64,000 nucleotides of DNA from Cordilura impudica (Eukaryota > Arthropoda > Insecta > Diptera > Scathophagidae): contig OY821518.1 of NCBI GenBank assembly GCA_963682025.1, forward strand, positions 222,633,840 to 222,697,839, given 5' to 3'. A program made the translations under genes and the position numbers. How positions within the stretch are numbered: position 1 is the first letter of the stretch; every line of letters begins with the position of its first letter. This document shows, piece by piece, positions 45,722 through 56,802 of this stretch. The notes below the pieces were generated by a model. It saw nothing but the letters and a program-made list of their open reading frames with translations. It did not search any database and had not been told where the DNA came from.

Positions 45722-47167
45722 CAGCCTTATTATGAATGTCATTGTCGTTTCGTTAACAAGGCGTTTCTATAAATCGGTATTATGATTGTCGAAAAACGAC
45801 AAAATGCAACACTGTTAGCAATTCTATTACAATTTTCGGTACCACGAGTGGCGTATTTAAACGCCAAATATTACAAAAATTGTCGTTAAAGGTTTTGCTC
45901 ACGACAAACTAAAAAACGCAAAAAAAAAATTGAGAATGGATTTACAGCATAAGTAAATATCTATAAAACTAAAAATTTAAATATAACAAAGAATTTTAGT
46001 CACTTCTCAATAAATCGTAGAGTTAAAATCACAAACGCAAACCAATTTAACCGCATGGTGGAACTCTTGGAACAAAATCCAAGCTTGGCAAGAGGATATA
46101 GTAGTGGTTTAAAAAGAGTCAACCCAAAAGAGGAGTGGAACAAAATTGGTGCTCAACTTAATGTTTTAGGACCTCCAGCACATACAGGCGAGGGCTGGAT
46201 GAAGGGTTGGGCTGACTACAAATTCAAAATAAGAAAAAAATTAATGCACAACAAAGCTGAATGCCATGCTACCGGAGGAGGCTCTTTCAAACAGTACGTA
46301 TTATCCCCTACAGAAGAAGCTGCTGCCAATTTGTTACAGATGTCTACTATTGTAAATCCACCTGGTCGTGACTTTGGATTACAACGTAATATTCAACAAA
46401 TAGCAAATGAACACAATGACGGGGATATCTCAATGGATGAAACGCAAGTAAATGAGAAACCAACTGGCTCATATATAAAAGAAAAAACTGCAACTGATAA
46501 GCCCACACAAAACAATGATGTTGAAGAAGCACCTACTTCAGATATTACAACAAACAAGACCCAAACTAAAAAAGCTACAAAAAATTATCTTCTTAGTGAA
46601 CAATTAAAAGTACAAACATTATTGTACAAAGAAGTGAAGGATTCTTTAGCTGGAGTTGAAAGATACCAACGCAAACACCACAAACTTAAGGAAGAAAGTT
46701 TACTCTTTACAAGGAAGAGTTAAAAAGTAAACAAGAATACAGAAAAAAGCTTTTAAAACTTCGACAGGAGGAAATTATAATTGAAAGGAGACGTATTGAA
46801 CTGGATGAAATAAGAAATCAGTTCCAAAGTTGAAGGTAGATTTGGGATTTTTAAGCGTCGTTTATCTTTTTTTTAGCTTTATTGGTTTTATGTTTTTTTT
46901 TTTAATTATAAACTGTGAAAAGAAATGTTATTAATTAATTATTAAATTAATGTTTTGTATACCGCCAAAACAGCTTTCTTTTGACAGTTTCTATAACCGG
47001 GTTATTCATAATTACATAAAATTGTGAGAATTATGAAGCAATCTGTTATTTTTAATCTACTACTAAAATGTCGTTGTCGTTAATTTTACATGATACCAAA
47101 AAATATTGTAGACGACAACGACTACGACAACTGTCGAAATACGAAAACGACACTCATAATAAGGCTG
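45722..47167 (+). mobile_element. Harbinger-like element carrying only a Myb/SANT gene
   Basis: CAGCCTTATTATGAATGTC at the left and the inverse of CAGCCTTATTATGAGTGTC at the right. AAT flanks both sides (45719-45721 and 47168-47170), a 3-bp duplication. Subterminal GTCGTTGTCGTT-type words occur at both ends. The single gene inside (46055-46832) is Myb/SANT-like and no DDE nuclease is present. 1446 bp. Confidence 0.8.
46055..46832 (+). pseudogene. zeste/MSANTD-type Myb/SANT DNA-binding protein
   Basis: The N-terminus MVELLEQNPSLARGY, followed by EEWNKIGAQLNVLGPPAHTG and GWMKGWADYKFKIRKK, is a Myb/SANT-like domain of the type found in insect zeste-like proteins and PIF/Harbinger accessory proteins. 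HATGGGSFKQYVLSPTEE is the usual next segment. A polar, low-complexity middle (residues about 120-180) leads to a coiled coil. Near 46695 the frame shifts by one. The other frame continues with YKEELKSKQEYRKKLLKL and ERRRIELDEIRNQF to a TGA at 46830-46832, so the coiled coil is intact apart from the shift. The open frame extends upstream of the Met without another ATG. In Harbinger systems this protein recruits the nuclease to the ends; the partner is absent here. Confidence 0.75.
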
Positions 47168-47170
47168 AAT

Positions 47171-48621
47171 AACTTGACATTTAGGAGACATCAGTTTAAT
47201 TTTTAAGACATAAATTTTATTCTTTAAATACAAATTGAAATTCAAAAACACCAAATATGCTTACATTTAAAAAATCGGAAAAAAATATTGCGATTCAGTA
47301 GACATTAATAGCATTTCAGGATAAGAAAACATTAATTTAAATTCAATTAAGTTTAGAAAACCTCAAATAATATTAAAGAATTGCGAACATAAAAGTTGTT
47401 ACATAAATAAAGCGCAATTTGATGAGAATGCATTCATATATTATTTTTCACAATTCTTGTGGATGAAAATTTGAAGTTTTTCAGAAAATAAAGATAAAAA
47501 ATTATCTTATTTAAAATTTTTGGGACATCTGGTTTTTCGCGTTTGGCATCCCTAATTTGAACCAGTGTTCAAGATTACTTCAAAATTTGACTTCATGGTA
47601 GACAAAGCAAAACCCAAGAAATTTAAGTTCGATAATAATTCCCAGGTAGTAGTATTTGGAGTCAATAAATGAAAATATATTTTATTAACATAAATTAATT
47701 CAAAATCAAAAGTTGGCATCACTGGGTTAGATTCTGTATTGTATTGTGTTATTTTGTGTTACCACAAAATCTAATAGTAAACTCCCTTTTAATATGTATT
47801 TTATTTATTTTCCAATATTTTAGCAAAAAAAATTGAGAGAGCGTTTTCGCACTGAAGGTTAGGGCAAGCTATTTAATTTGCAAAAACTTTAAATTAAACG
47901 AGAGGTTATGTCATATAACCGATCAGCAACCAAGAAACGATCTTTCCTCGATGGAGCGCGAATTACCAATGTGAGAGGGCTTTATAGACCAACTCTTGAA
48001 ATATACAAAAATCATCTATTAAGTTTAACAAATTGTTTACTTTTTCAAATATTTTTTTACATTATTTATCAATACACAATCCGAGGTGGAGGATATCAAA
48101 GATTGGGTACAGCCGAATTTAACACTCTTACTTGTTTTAAATCCATTCGTAATCTTATAATTAATTATTATAAAATAATGACAAGAATAAAGTTTTGTGA
48201 AGCATTCAAAACCAGAATAGTAGATGATTTTACTGTTGAAAGAAAATTTGTGTGTAATATTCAATGAATAAATCCGTAATCTAAAAAATTATCAAAAATG
48301 TCGTGAAAGAGATACAACATTTAGGCGGCAGGCCCCATAAATGAGTCAAAGTTAAAAGGAAATCAACTACAGTTCTTGACATTCGCGTATCTTTAAAAAA
48401 CCATTGCTCATCCATATTTTTTATATTCGCAAAAGGTTTCCGGTCGTACCCACTTGTGACCCAATCTTTCGTGTTCATAGTTTTTTTTTTCCACTAAAGC
48501 TTAAGATATATTTTGCACAAATTTAGGAAACTGAAGGCAATAAATAAATTAGTCGCATCCTTTGTTTATTATAAGGTTTTACAAAAGAAAAAAACACACA
48601 CACACACACACTGAAGCTAAC
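47171..48621. other. spacer without a supported gene
   Basis: Contains a 119-codon plus-strand frame (47908-48267) and a 65-codon minus-strand frame (48281-48478, with FKDTRMSRTVVDFLLTL). The latter faintly recalls the N-terminus of Harbinger nucleases, but neither is convincing. A (CA)n run lies at 48594-48611. Confidence 0.4.
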
Positions 48622-48910
48622 TACAGTGAACACTCGGTAATGTGAATTTCCAATATGTGAACACCTATTTTTTTTATTTTAACGTTCTAAAAGTGAACAA
48701 AATTTAATGGCTCTAACTATTGAACAAAAATTTTTACGATTGTTGTTTGTTTTCTAATTTTGGGAATCCCCCGATTAAATAAAAAAATGAAAACAATACA
48801 TGCATACATACTTTGAGTTTTGTTAATGAAGGTCAGTTGTCTTTCGTTACGCATAGAAATCATTTAAACTTAATATTTTTTCGTGCATACATACCTGAAT
48901 ATCAACAAAG

Positions 48911-50000
48911 ATGCCTAAAAATAACGGAAAGTTTTTGAAAAATATGAAATTCAGCAACCTTTTGAACAAGGATCAAGTGTTACAGCTCTTAATGTAAAAT
49001 ATAATGCTAGGAAATCTACCATTTGTTTGATACCCAATAAGAAGAAAAAAATTTCCAAATGTATTACCAACATATATTATGGAGCATGGAAACGCAAAAA
49101 ACTGCGATCTTCAGAGCTTCCAATGATGGAATAATCTCTATACAAGTGGCATGTTAACATGAGAAATAAAAAGAAAGAAAAAGCAAAACATCTTCATTCT
49201 AATTTGAATGAAAATTGACACGACTTCAATGCCAGCGATGGGTGGCTTCAAAAATTCGAACAGGGATACGAAGTCCGACTTTTAGAGATTAGCGGAGAAA
49301 AGCTTAGAGCGCAACCTCAGCTGGTAGATCCTTTTAAATTGAAGCTAAGATCAAAGATAGATGAACAGGATTATTTTGGAAACTTCTTCCTCAAAAGACT
49401 TATGTAATGTCATGGAGAAGCATTTCTTTGTTATACAAATGCATCTGGATCCCATAAAACCAAAATTCTTGTTATAGGGAAGTCTAAGAATCCTCGCAGC
49501 TTAAAAAAAATAATTCATCTGTCCAGTGCGCTACAAAAACTCAAAGTCTCCTTGGATGACTTCTTCAATTTTTAAAGACAGGTTTCACTACTGTTTTGTT
49601 GCCGAGGTAAGTAAACTAAACAATGCATCAAATTATTCAGGTTAGCAGATTTTTTGAAGAAAAAGGTATTGCCAGTAAAAGCTTTGTTGTTCTTAAATAA
49701 TGCTCCATCTCATCCACACCTGAATCAGAACTCAAATCCGAGGATGGTTCCATACAAGCGATGTTCATGCCACCAAACGTAACTCCTTTAATACAGCCAA
49801 TGGATCAGAATGTAATTATAAATAGTCTTCTGGCAACAATAATAGCGAAGGAGATGAGTTGGCTGGAAGCAATGAAACAACTTACATTAAAGGAAGCAAT
49901 TAATTTTTTAGAAGCCGCCTGGGATCGGGTGGGAAATGATAGCTTGGCTAAATGCTGGAAAAATATACTGGATATGTTTAATAACAGGGACCGTAAATAA
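48911..50000 (+). pseudogene. Tigger/jerky-type transposase, 5' and central part
   Basis: From about 48938 one frame reads EKYEIQQPFEQGSSVTALNV then KYNARKSTICLI (Psq/CENP-B N-terminal HTH). GWLQKFEQGYEVRLLEISGE is the second CENP-B HTH. In the DDE_1 domain TKILVIGKSKNPRS is clear. LLFLNNAPSHPHL shows Asn where the second catalytic Asp is expected. MFMPPNVTPLIQPMDQNVII holds the third Asp, followed by LATIIAKEMSWLEAMKQLTL and DSLAKCWKNILD. Several shifts and stops separate these pieces. It is dead by frame loss and by an active-site change. Confidence 0.85.
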
Positions 50001-50101
50001 CAGTTATCTCCATGTTAAACTCGTCGGAGACCTATACCAATAGATTCGTATTGAAGTGCTGTTTTAGAATCTATGGCGATCTTAAAAAATGCTCTGCTCC
50101 A

Positions 50102-51000
50102 CAGTTAAGTTTTTTTTTCAACGAAAAAATAAAACATCGGATGAAAAGAGAGTTTTATTTTGCCGTCATAAAATAAAACTCTTTTGAGGAGTTTTATTTT
50201 TTTAGTTTAAAATAAAACTCATTTTGTTTATTTTTCTATATAAACTGTTTTTATTGAGTCTCTCTGATATAAAATAAAATAAAACTCTTTTGTGTAGTTT
50301 TATTTTTCCCCTCTAAAATACAACTCATTTTGTTTATTTGTAGTGTGTGTAGAAATTTAAATGATTTAATTTTTTTAATTTTACGAACATAACTTTTTCC
50401 AAATTTTCTGGAAAAGATTTAACCGGAATTCGCTCAACACCAATTGAAGAGCAGAGAATGCTCTTTCCACGCTTACCTGGGTTGCAGAAACGCAATGTAC
50501 AGTTTTTGCTAATTTATATAAATACGGATATTGTATTTTTTGCCTCTCAAAACTCAAAAAAGGTTTATCAATCAAAAAGGGCCTTGGAAAAAATTATCGA
50601 TTTCATAGAAAGCTTCATTTTTCTCATCCTTATTATCATTTTCTTTGCTTTTTTGTTCCGTACCTACATTTAGGGAGTTCAAATACTGCCCCAAAAGCGA
50701 TGTATGAGAATGAGATATATCGCAAACATCCCGCGAAGATGAGAAAACATCCGGTGAAGATCGTAAAGCTTCCCTGCTTGTCAACGGTCGATAAATTATT
50801 ATTTATGAAACTCAGGAGACTCAAGCAATTTTATAATACGAATCAAACAATATCAATTTAAAAACACATACATTTTTTATTTGGGTGTCAATTTACATAA
50901 AATGAGTTTTATTTTCTGGCAAAAAAAAATCTTCAAAAGAGTTTTATTTCATGACGTCAAAATAAAACTCTCTTTTTATTTTTACGTTGAAAAATAACTG
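50102..51000 (-). mobile_element. hAT-like element inside the Tigger element
   Basis: The left CAGTTAAG...TTTTTCAACG and the right inverse CAGTTATTTTTCAACG are inverted. Both ends continue with AATAAAA, GAGAGTTTTATTTTG and CGTCATAAAATAAAACTC-type repeats. The interior carries a minus-strand hAT C-terminus. I could not find an 8-bp target duplication, so the limits are approximate. Confidence 0.6.
50381..50830 (-). pseudogene. hAT transposase C-terminal domain
   Basis: The second frame gives YPYLYKLAKTVHCVSATQVS and then VERAFSALQLVLSEFR, the hAT dimerisation signature (S-x-VER-x-FSAL). Upstream, one frame away, a polar segment (ENDNKDEKNEAFYEIDNFFQ) leads into it. A frameshift lies near 50572. 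The catalytic part is missing, so this is a deleted, non-autonomous copy. It is not closely similar to the hAT pieces at 31.6 kb or 63 kb. Confidence 0.8.
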
Positions 51001-51021
51001 TTTTATATCTGTTTTGTTTCT

Positions 51022-51235
51022 AAACTCAAAAAATAACTTACATAAAAGAACTTTTTTTATATCACTTACAACCGTTACGGTCTCTGGTTATTAATGATCA
51101 TAATCCTGAATATAATGTCCCTCTAAGTGTTTTAAGAGTTAGACTGCAATCGGAGATTAAGAGTTTTGGAAGAAAACGCGGCCGATCTTTTTCAGACATT
51201 GTTCCCACATGTACGTATTTTAACAGTTACTGATG
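51022..51235 (+). pseudogene. unidentified coding-like fragment
   Basis: An open frame of about 70 codons without a convincing start reads SLVINDHNPEYNVPLSVLRV, RLQSEIKSFGRKRGRSFSDI, VPTC and stops near 51235. Its balanced, non-AT-driven composition and clustered basic residues (GRKRGR) look like real protein. I do not recognise the family. It lies between the hAT element and the microsatellite and could be an exon or a fragment captured by a transposon. Confidence 0.4.
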
Positions 51236-51399
51236 TATAAAATATATTTTTAAAAAAAATCTTGTGGGTCCGATGGCAGGGGAGTAAAGTAAATTAAAGA
51301 TTTTTTTATAGCACTTTCTTAAAATCAAACAAAAAGCGTATCACTTATAGCAATCAACTGCAGGGGCTCTGTTAATATAAAAATATTTATTATTATTTA

Positions 51400-51730
51400 T
51401 TATTTTAACCGTTTAATTTTTAATTTTTCGTTTTTTATTTTTATTTTTTCGTTTTTCATTTTTCGTTTTTAATTTTTTTTTTTTCATTTTTTATTTTTCA
51501 TTTTTCATTTTTTATTTTTTATTTTTAATTTTTTAGTTTTCATTTTTCATTTTTTATTTTTTATTTTTCACTTTTCATTTTTATTCTAAATTTTTTACTT
51601 TTCATTTTTAATGTTTTTTTTAATTTTTCATTTTTTATTTTTCATTTTTCGTTTTTCATTTTTAATTTTTTATTTTTCATTTTTCGTTCTTCATTTTTTA
51701 TTTTTAATTTTTCATTTTTCATCTTTCATT
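51400..51730. repeat. TTTTTCATTTTTTA-type microsatellite
   Basis: Alternating TTTTTCA, TTTTTTA and TTTTTCG words. The same tract continues at 52517-52548 and 53345-53940, so the two family R copies sit inside one long array. Confidence 0.85.
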
Positions 51731-52516
51731 TTTATACCCTATACCACTATCTGGTTTGGGTATAATGACTTTGTGCTGCTGTTTGTAACAACCAAAAATA
51801 TTTGACCTAGACCCATCTTTAATTATACCGATCGAATCAGAATCATTTTCTGAGTTGATTTAACAATGTCCGTCCGTCCGTCCGTCCGTCCGTCTGTGTG
51901 TCCATGTAAAGTTTGTAATCAAACTGCAGGTCGCAAATATGAATGTATTTTGATGAAACTTGGTACATAAGCTTTTATCGGTCATGGGAAGAACGCTATT
52001 GAAATTGATGAGAATCGGTCCATGTTCAGACCTAGCCCCCATACAAATTACCCATATGAAATCGACATAAATTGCCATAAGATCCAAATTGTCATATAGA
52101 TCTTACTCAAATTGGGTTTGTATGCGTTCATTACATCCATTAATGAGTAGTCCAAAAATGATCCCTTTGACCCCATATAGTGCTGCTTCCCGATCTTCAC
52201 TTAAATCTATTAAAAAACAAAAATATTGCACTGATTCTTCTCAAATTTTGTTTGTATATATTTTTGCAAAATACAAGAGACTTTACCAAATATGATCAGG
52301 ATCGGTCCATTTTTGGACCAAGTCCCTATATAGATATAGCATCCGATATGAACTTTTTCATATCTGCAGCCAAAAAAATTAATAAAAATCCCACTCAAAT
52401 TTGGTTTTTGCTTATTTTCTATGTCCAGTTAGTTGGGCCTAAGAGATAGGGTCTCTAAACGCATGGTATAGGGTATCGTATAGTCGGTCTAGACCGACTA
52501 TAATTTTCTTACTTGT
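51731..52516 (-). mobile_element. family R, copy R3 (full length, young)
   Basis: Minus-strand copy with both ends (TATACCCTATACCACTATCT...GTCGGTCTAGACCGAC, then TTTTCTTACTTGTT). A translated 68-codon stretch differs from R1 at only two residues, so R1 and R3 are very similar. The (GTCC)n tract is near 51869-51895. Confidence 0.9.
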
Positions 52517-52548
52517 TTATTTTTCATTTGTTATTTTTCATTTTTCAT

Positions 52549-53345
52549 ATTTATACCCTATACCACTATGTGGTTTGGGTATAATGACTTTGTGCTGCTG
52601 TTTGTAACAACCAAAAATATTTGACCTACACCCATCTTTAATTATACCGATCGAATCAGAATCACTATCTGATTCGATTTAACGATGTCCGTCCGTCCGT
52701 CCGTCCGTCCGTCTGTGTGTCCATGTAAAGCTTGTAATCAAACTGCAGGTCGCAACTATGAATATATTTTGACGAAATTTGGTATTCAATCTTTTATCGG
52801 CCATGGGATGAACGCTATTGAAATTGGTGAGAATCGGTCCATGTTCAGACCTAGCCCCCATACAAATGACCCCTATGAAATCAACATATATTGCCATAAG
52901 ATCCAAATTATCATACAAATCTTAGTCAAATTGGGTTTGTGTGTATATATTATATCCATTGATCAGTAGTCTAAAAATGATCCCTATTGGACAACTCTTA
53001 GTCATAGGCCCCATATAGAGCTGCATCCCGATCTTCACTTAAATCTATCAAAAAACAAAAATATTGCACTGATTCTTCTCAAATTTTGTTTGTATATATT
53101 TTTGCAAAATACAAGAGACTTTACCAAACATGGTCAGGATCGGTGCATTTTTGGGTCTAGTCCCCATATAGATATAGCATCCGATATGAACTTTTTCAAA
53201 TTTGTAGCAAATAAATTAATAAAAATCCCACTCAAATTTGGTTTATGCTTATTTTCTATATCCAGTTAGTTGGGCCTGAGAGATAGGGTCTCTAAACGCA
53301 TGGTATAGGGTATCGTATAGTCGGTCTAGACCTTTTCTTACTTGT
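52549..53345 (-). mobile_element. family R, copy R4 (full length)
   Basis: Same orientation as R3, which it follows after about 30 bp of microsatellite. The last part of the terminal palindrome is deleted (GTCGGTCTAGACC then TTTTCTTACTTG). The (GTCC)n tract is near 52689-52715. Confidence 0.9.
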
Positions 53346-53940
53346 TTATTTTTCATTTTTTATTTTTCATTTTACAGTTTTCATTTTTCATTATTCATTT
53401 TTAATTTTTCATTTTTTATTTTTCATTTTTCATTTTTTTTTTTTTTTTTCATTTGTTTATTTTTCATTTTTTATTTTTCATTTTTCATTTTTCATTATTC
53501 ATTATTCATTTTTAATTTTTTATTTTTAATTTTTTATTTTTCATGTTTCATTTTTTATTTTTCATTTTTTATTTTTCATTTTTAATTTTTCATTTTTTAT
53601 TTTTAATTTTTAATTTTTAATTTTTAATTTTTAATTTTTAATTTTTAATTTTTAATTTTTAATTTTTAATTTTTAATTTTTAATTTTTAATTTTTAATTT
53701 TTAATTTTTAATTTTTAATTTTTAATTTTTAATTTTTAATTTTTAATTTTTAATTTTTAATTTTTAATTTTTAATTTTTAATTTTTAATTTTTAATTTTT
53801 AATTTTTAATTTTTAATTTTTTATTTTTCATTTTTCTTTTTTCATTTTTCGTTTTTCATTTTTAATTTTTAATTTTTTTTAATTTTTTTTATTTTTTATT
53901 TTTCATTTTTTTTTTTTTATTTTTTATTTTTCATTTTTAA
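53345..53940. repeat. T-rich microsatellite with a (TTTTTAA)n core
   Basis: From about 53590 to 53820 the 7-bp unit TTTTTAA repeats some 30 times almost without change, flanked by degenerate TTTTTCATTTTTTA sequence. A homogeneous core inside degenerate flanks indicates recent expansion. Confidence 0.9.
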
Positions 53941-54007
53941 TTTTCAAACAGGTTATCTTAATATCATAATTTTTTCAGCAATACAATCACATTTTGTCTT
54001 ACGACTC

Positions 54008-54060
54008 ACATGTTACGCTCACATCTTACGCTCACATGTTACGCTTACATGTTACGCTGT
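54008..54060. repeat. 13-bp tandem repeat
   Basis: CATGTTACGCTCA and one-base variants repeat four times just upstream of the Tigger C-terminal coding piece. Confidence 0.75.
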
Positions 54061-54119
54061 TTTTGAAATTTACCCCCTTGCGCGTATATATGTTTACACA
54101 TCAAAAATGTCTTAACCAT

Positions 54120-54410
54120 AGGAGATATGTAATGCGACAAACATCCAGGAATGGAATATTAACCCATGTGAAGATATGACGCTATTTAATGACAATTACT
54201 TAGACGAAATATCCGATGATGAATGTGTTAATGAAGAGATCCAAAGCAAAATAAAGTCAAAGGAAGCGGTCGAATTTTTTAATAAACCACTGCAGGGGGC
54301 CGAGACTAAATTGGACGACCAGACAGATATAAAAGTTCTGAAGAAATTAAAGAATGCGGCAATTAATAAGTTATTAGAACAAAAAAAAAAAAAAAAAAAC
54401 TCAAAAAATG
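54120..54410 (+). pseudogene. Tigger transposase, C-terminal part
   Basis: EICNATNIQEWNINPCEDMT then LFNDNYLDEISDDECVNEEI and KEAVEFFNKPLQGAETKLDD, then LKKLKNAAINKLLEQ, match the acidic C-terminal tail of Tigger/jerky-type transposases. A run of about 18 A (54380-54398) then reads as polylysine. It is colinear with the 5' part across the inserted block. Confidence 0.7.
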
Positions 54411-54779
54411 ATTATCGATTATTTCCTTACCTAAAATATTTATTTACTGTATTGATAATACTCGTATTTGAAGTATTTAATTTTATTTATTTTAAAGTAA
54501 TTATTAAAAATCGTTAAGTTTGCAATAAATTATATGTTATGTTAGAAATACAGAGAGTTTCAATACTTTCTAGACTCTTAAAAGAGTCTACCTTGGTTTT
54601 TATTAGTTCACATTATCGCGAGTTCATTGTATTTATATTTCCTTTTCATTGTTTATTTACAAAATGTAAAAATATATGATACGTTTTTCGATAACTGCAC
54701 AAAAATTGCTACTTTACGTTAACTCTTCGTAAGTTACCGTTATACTTGGGTACTCCGGCCTTAAGTATTCAAAAAATAT

Positions 54780-55080
54780 ATAATCGCTTAATAACCCATT
54801 GTAAAATTTTTAATGGAATAAACAAATTATAACGACGGTATAAACTAATATACCAAACCGTGATGAAATGCGTTATAATTCATGATATGATCGTGTTATA
54901 ATGCATTATAATTCTTTATAACTATGGTATAATCTATTTAATCATGGCGTAGTGCTTTATATCAATTTATAACCGTAACTCAATGCATTATAATTGCAAT
55001 AAAATGCATTATAGAAATAATCCTAGTAAAAAACAATCGTTCTATAATATATTCTTTGTTTCGCCCTAGTCTAAAATCCG
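54780..55080. repeat. TATAAT-rich array
   Basis: ATTATAACGACGGTATAA, CATTATAATTCTTTATAA and related words, as at 36743-38268. Confidence 0.5.
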
Positions 55081-55184
55081 AAATTTTTTTTGTGTGGATT
55101 TAAAATATTCGGTTTATTTAAACAACAATATGTTCGCAATGACATTAATAACATTTGTACTCCACGTATTTTATATTATATAAT

Positions 55185-55889
55185 TAGTTTGTATGGACAG
55201 TAGCACCATGCCAATTAGTATGATTCCGTCTATTTCTTACTCTACTACTTACATTAAATACCTATGACTAATACAAAGTTTCAAGATTCTCATTATCATG
55301 GTACTTTATATATTGTACAATGAATAAAAGGTGACATGCGCACTGGTACGATACCGTATATTATTGCTGCGATGACTAAGTAAATATTTGATGATAACTA
55401 TTTATTTTGTACAACGCCCACTAATACGAAGCCGCCTATTTTCGGTACTACTATTTTTATCGATATTATATGGACTCATATACAATTGAAGGGCTCTGTT
55501 TTTAATACTTAGTACCCTAGATATCTTACTTTGTAAGGAATGTGCCACGCCCTCTTATCCGATACCGCACTTTCTTAACCCGACCACTCATACTGATAAC
55601 AAAGTTTCAAAGCTCTCTCTATTTAATTTGTACTATTAATGGGATCACGCCAATTTTTAGAATGCCTACTTAAATCCAAAAATATGGATTCAAGCAGGTT
55701 AAGGTTCCTTCTATGGATATTTGACATTGTATTAAAAAGGTGCCACGTCCTCTTAACCGATCCCGTCCAATTTTCGGCTCGACTTTAACTAATGAACTCA
55801 CACAAAGTTTTAATAATCTGCCTGTATAGTACTCTATATAATGATAAATGTTTGTATAGGGAATGCTGGATCGTTGTAAACAAACGCAC
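55185..55889 (+). mobile_element. family C, copy C4, tandem modules
   Basis: About six modules of roughly 115 bp, each with variants of GTGCCACGCC, CCGATCCCGCC, ACTCACACAAAGTTT and ACTCTATATAATGA. Transib copy B is inserted at its end, and similar sequence continues at 58826-59130. Confidence 0.65.
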
Positions 55890-55894
55890 CAACG

Positions 55895-55933
55895 CACAGT
55901 GGCGCCCGTAGAGCAAACGAGGTTGCAAAAATC
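55895..55933 (+). repeat. Transib B left end: heptamer, 23-bp spacer, nonamer-like
   Basis: CACAGTG (55895-55901), a spacer of exactly 23 bp (55902-55924), then GCAAAAATC (55925-55933). This matches 7 of 9 positions of the RSS nonamer ACAAAAACC. This is the layout of a 23-RSS. Confidence 0.85.
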
Positions 55934-56802
55934 AAAATTTTCATATGCGCCGACGAAGTTTTGAATAAACCTATGTTATAGGAAACTTTTCAACGATTTC
56001 AAATATGCTACTCTTAATAATATCACATTTTTAGTTTAGAAGATATAACCGTTCAAAGTTGACCGACTTTCGGTTTTCAAAAAAACACACAATTTTTAAT
56101 CAATTTGTTGCGATTTCAGGTGTAATATCACGAAAAATAGGTAATGAATCGCCTTATTTTTGTTTGTGTTGATTGACGTATTTATTAAATGTATAATGAT
56201 AAAAAAAAATTAACTGTTTGCTTTGTGTTTCTCTTGGTAAATCACTATTTAAGAACTATCCGTTTTTTTCACTATTTTTCAACTTTGACGGAAAATAAAA
56301 AAAATCTATATTTTTCTATATTTGCCATATTTGCAAAACATATTCTTTGATTATTTCTTTACATAATTCAAAAGGTTTTATCTGCCCGTACGTGCCCGTT
56401 TGGCTTCTAGAGGTAAAAAAGGTTAAAAAGACATGGTTGCAGAAATTGTATGGCGTGCATCCCTTACATGTTTTGACTGACAGTAGTTTGATCTAATAGT
56501 TTGAAAATTGCATTTTAAGTCGGTTGTCTACCTGTGAGCCTCTGCCAAAGTCTACTCCCAATATTCCTTTACAGACACAGGATGCACAAAAAACTACTCA
56601 TTGAAATTCGCAGGTACGCACCTCACTTAAAAATTACTTTGGAGTACAAATGGTCAAGAACAATATTGACTTATGGTCCCTCCAGGTAGGCACAAATCTT
56701 ATTTAGACACGAGCATAATATCAAAATTGCATAATTCAGCCTAAATCCATATGTATGCAGGGAACAGGTAAATTTTTAGGCATGGTAGCATAAGCCTATA
56801 TA

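Larger units (their letters stand above)
48624..54629 (+). mobile_element. pogo/Tigger-type transposon split by later insertions
   Basis: The left end CAGTGAACACTCGGTAATGT and the inverse right end (CAATGAACTCGCGATAATGT) are TIRs. TA flanks both sides (48622-48623 and 54630-54631). The 5' part of a CENP-B/Tigger transposase (48911-50000) and its C-terminal part (from about 54120) lie just inside the respective ends. A block of about 4 kb between them (hAT element, unknown ORF, microsatellite, two family R copies) interrupts the gene. The element without the block would be about 2 kb. Confidence 0.85.

Noticed and set aside
47908..48267. 119-codon plus-strand frame
   Set aside because: No domain recognised, phenylalanine- and isoleucine-rich, and overlapped by an antisense frame of similar length. 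Too weak to call a gene.
48281..48478. 65-codon minus-strand frame with FKDTRMSRTVVDFLLTL, resembling the N-terminus of a Harbinger nuclease
   Set aside because: The similarity is short and no DDE motif follows. Kept only as a note in the spacer entry.
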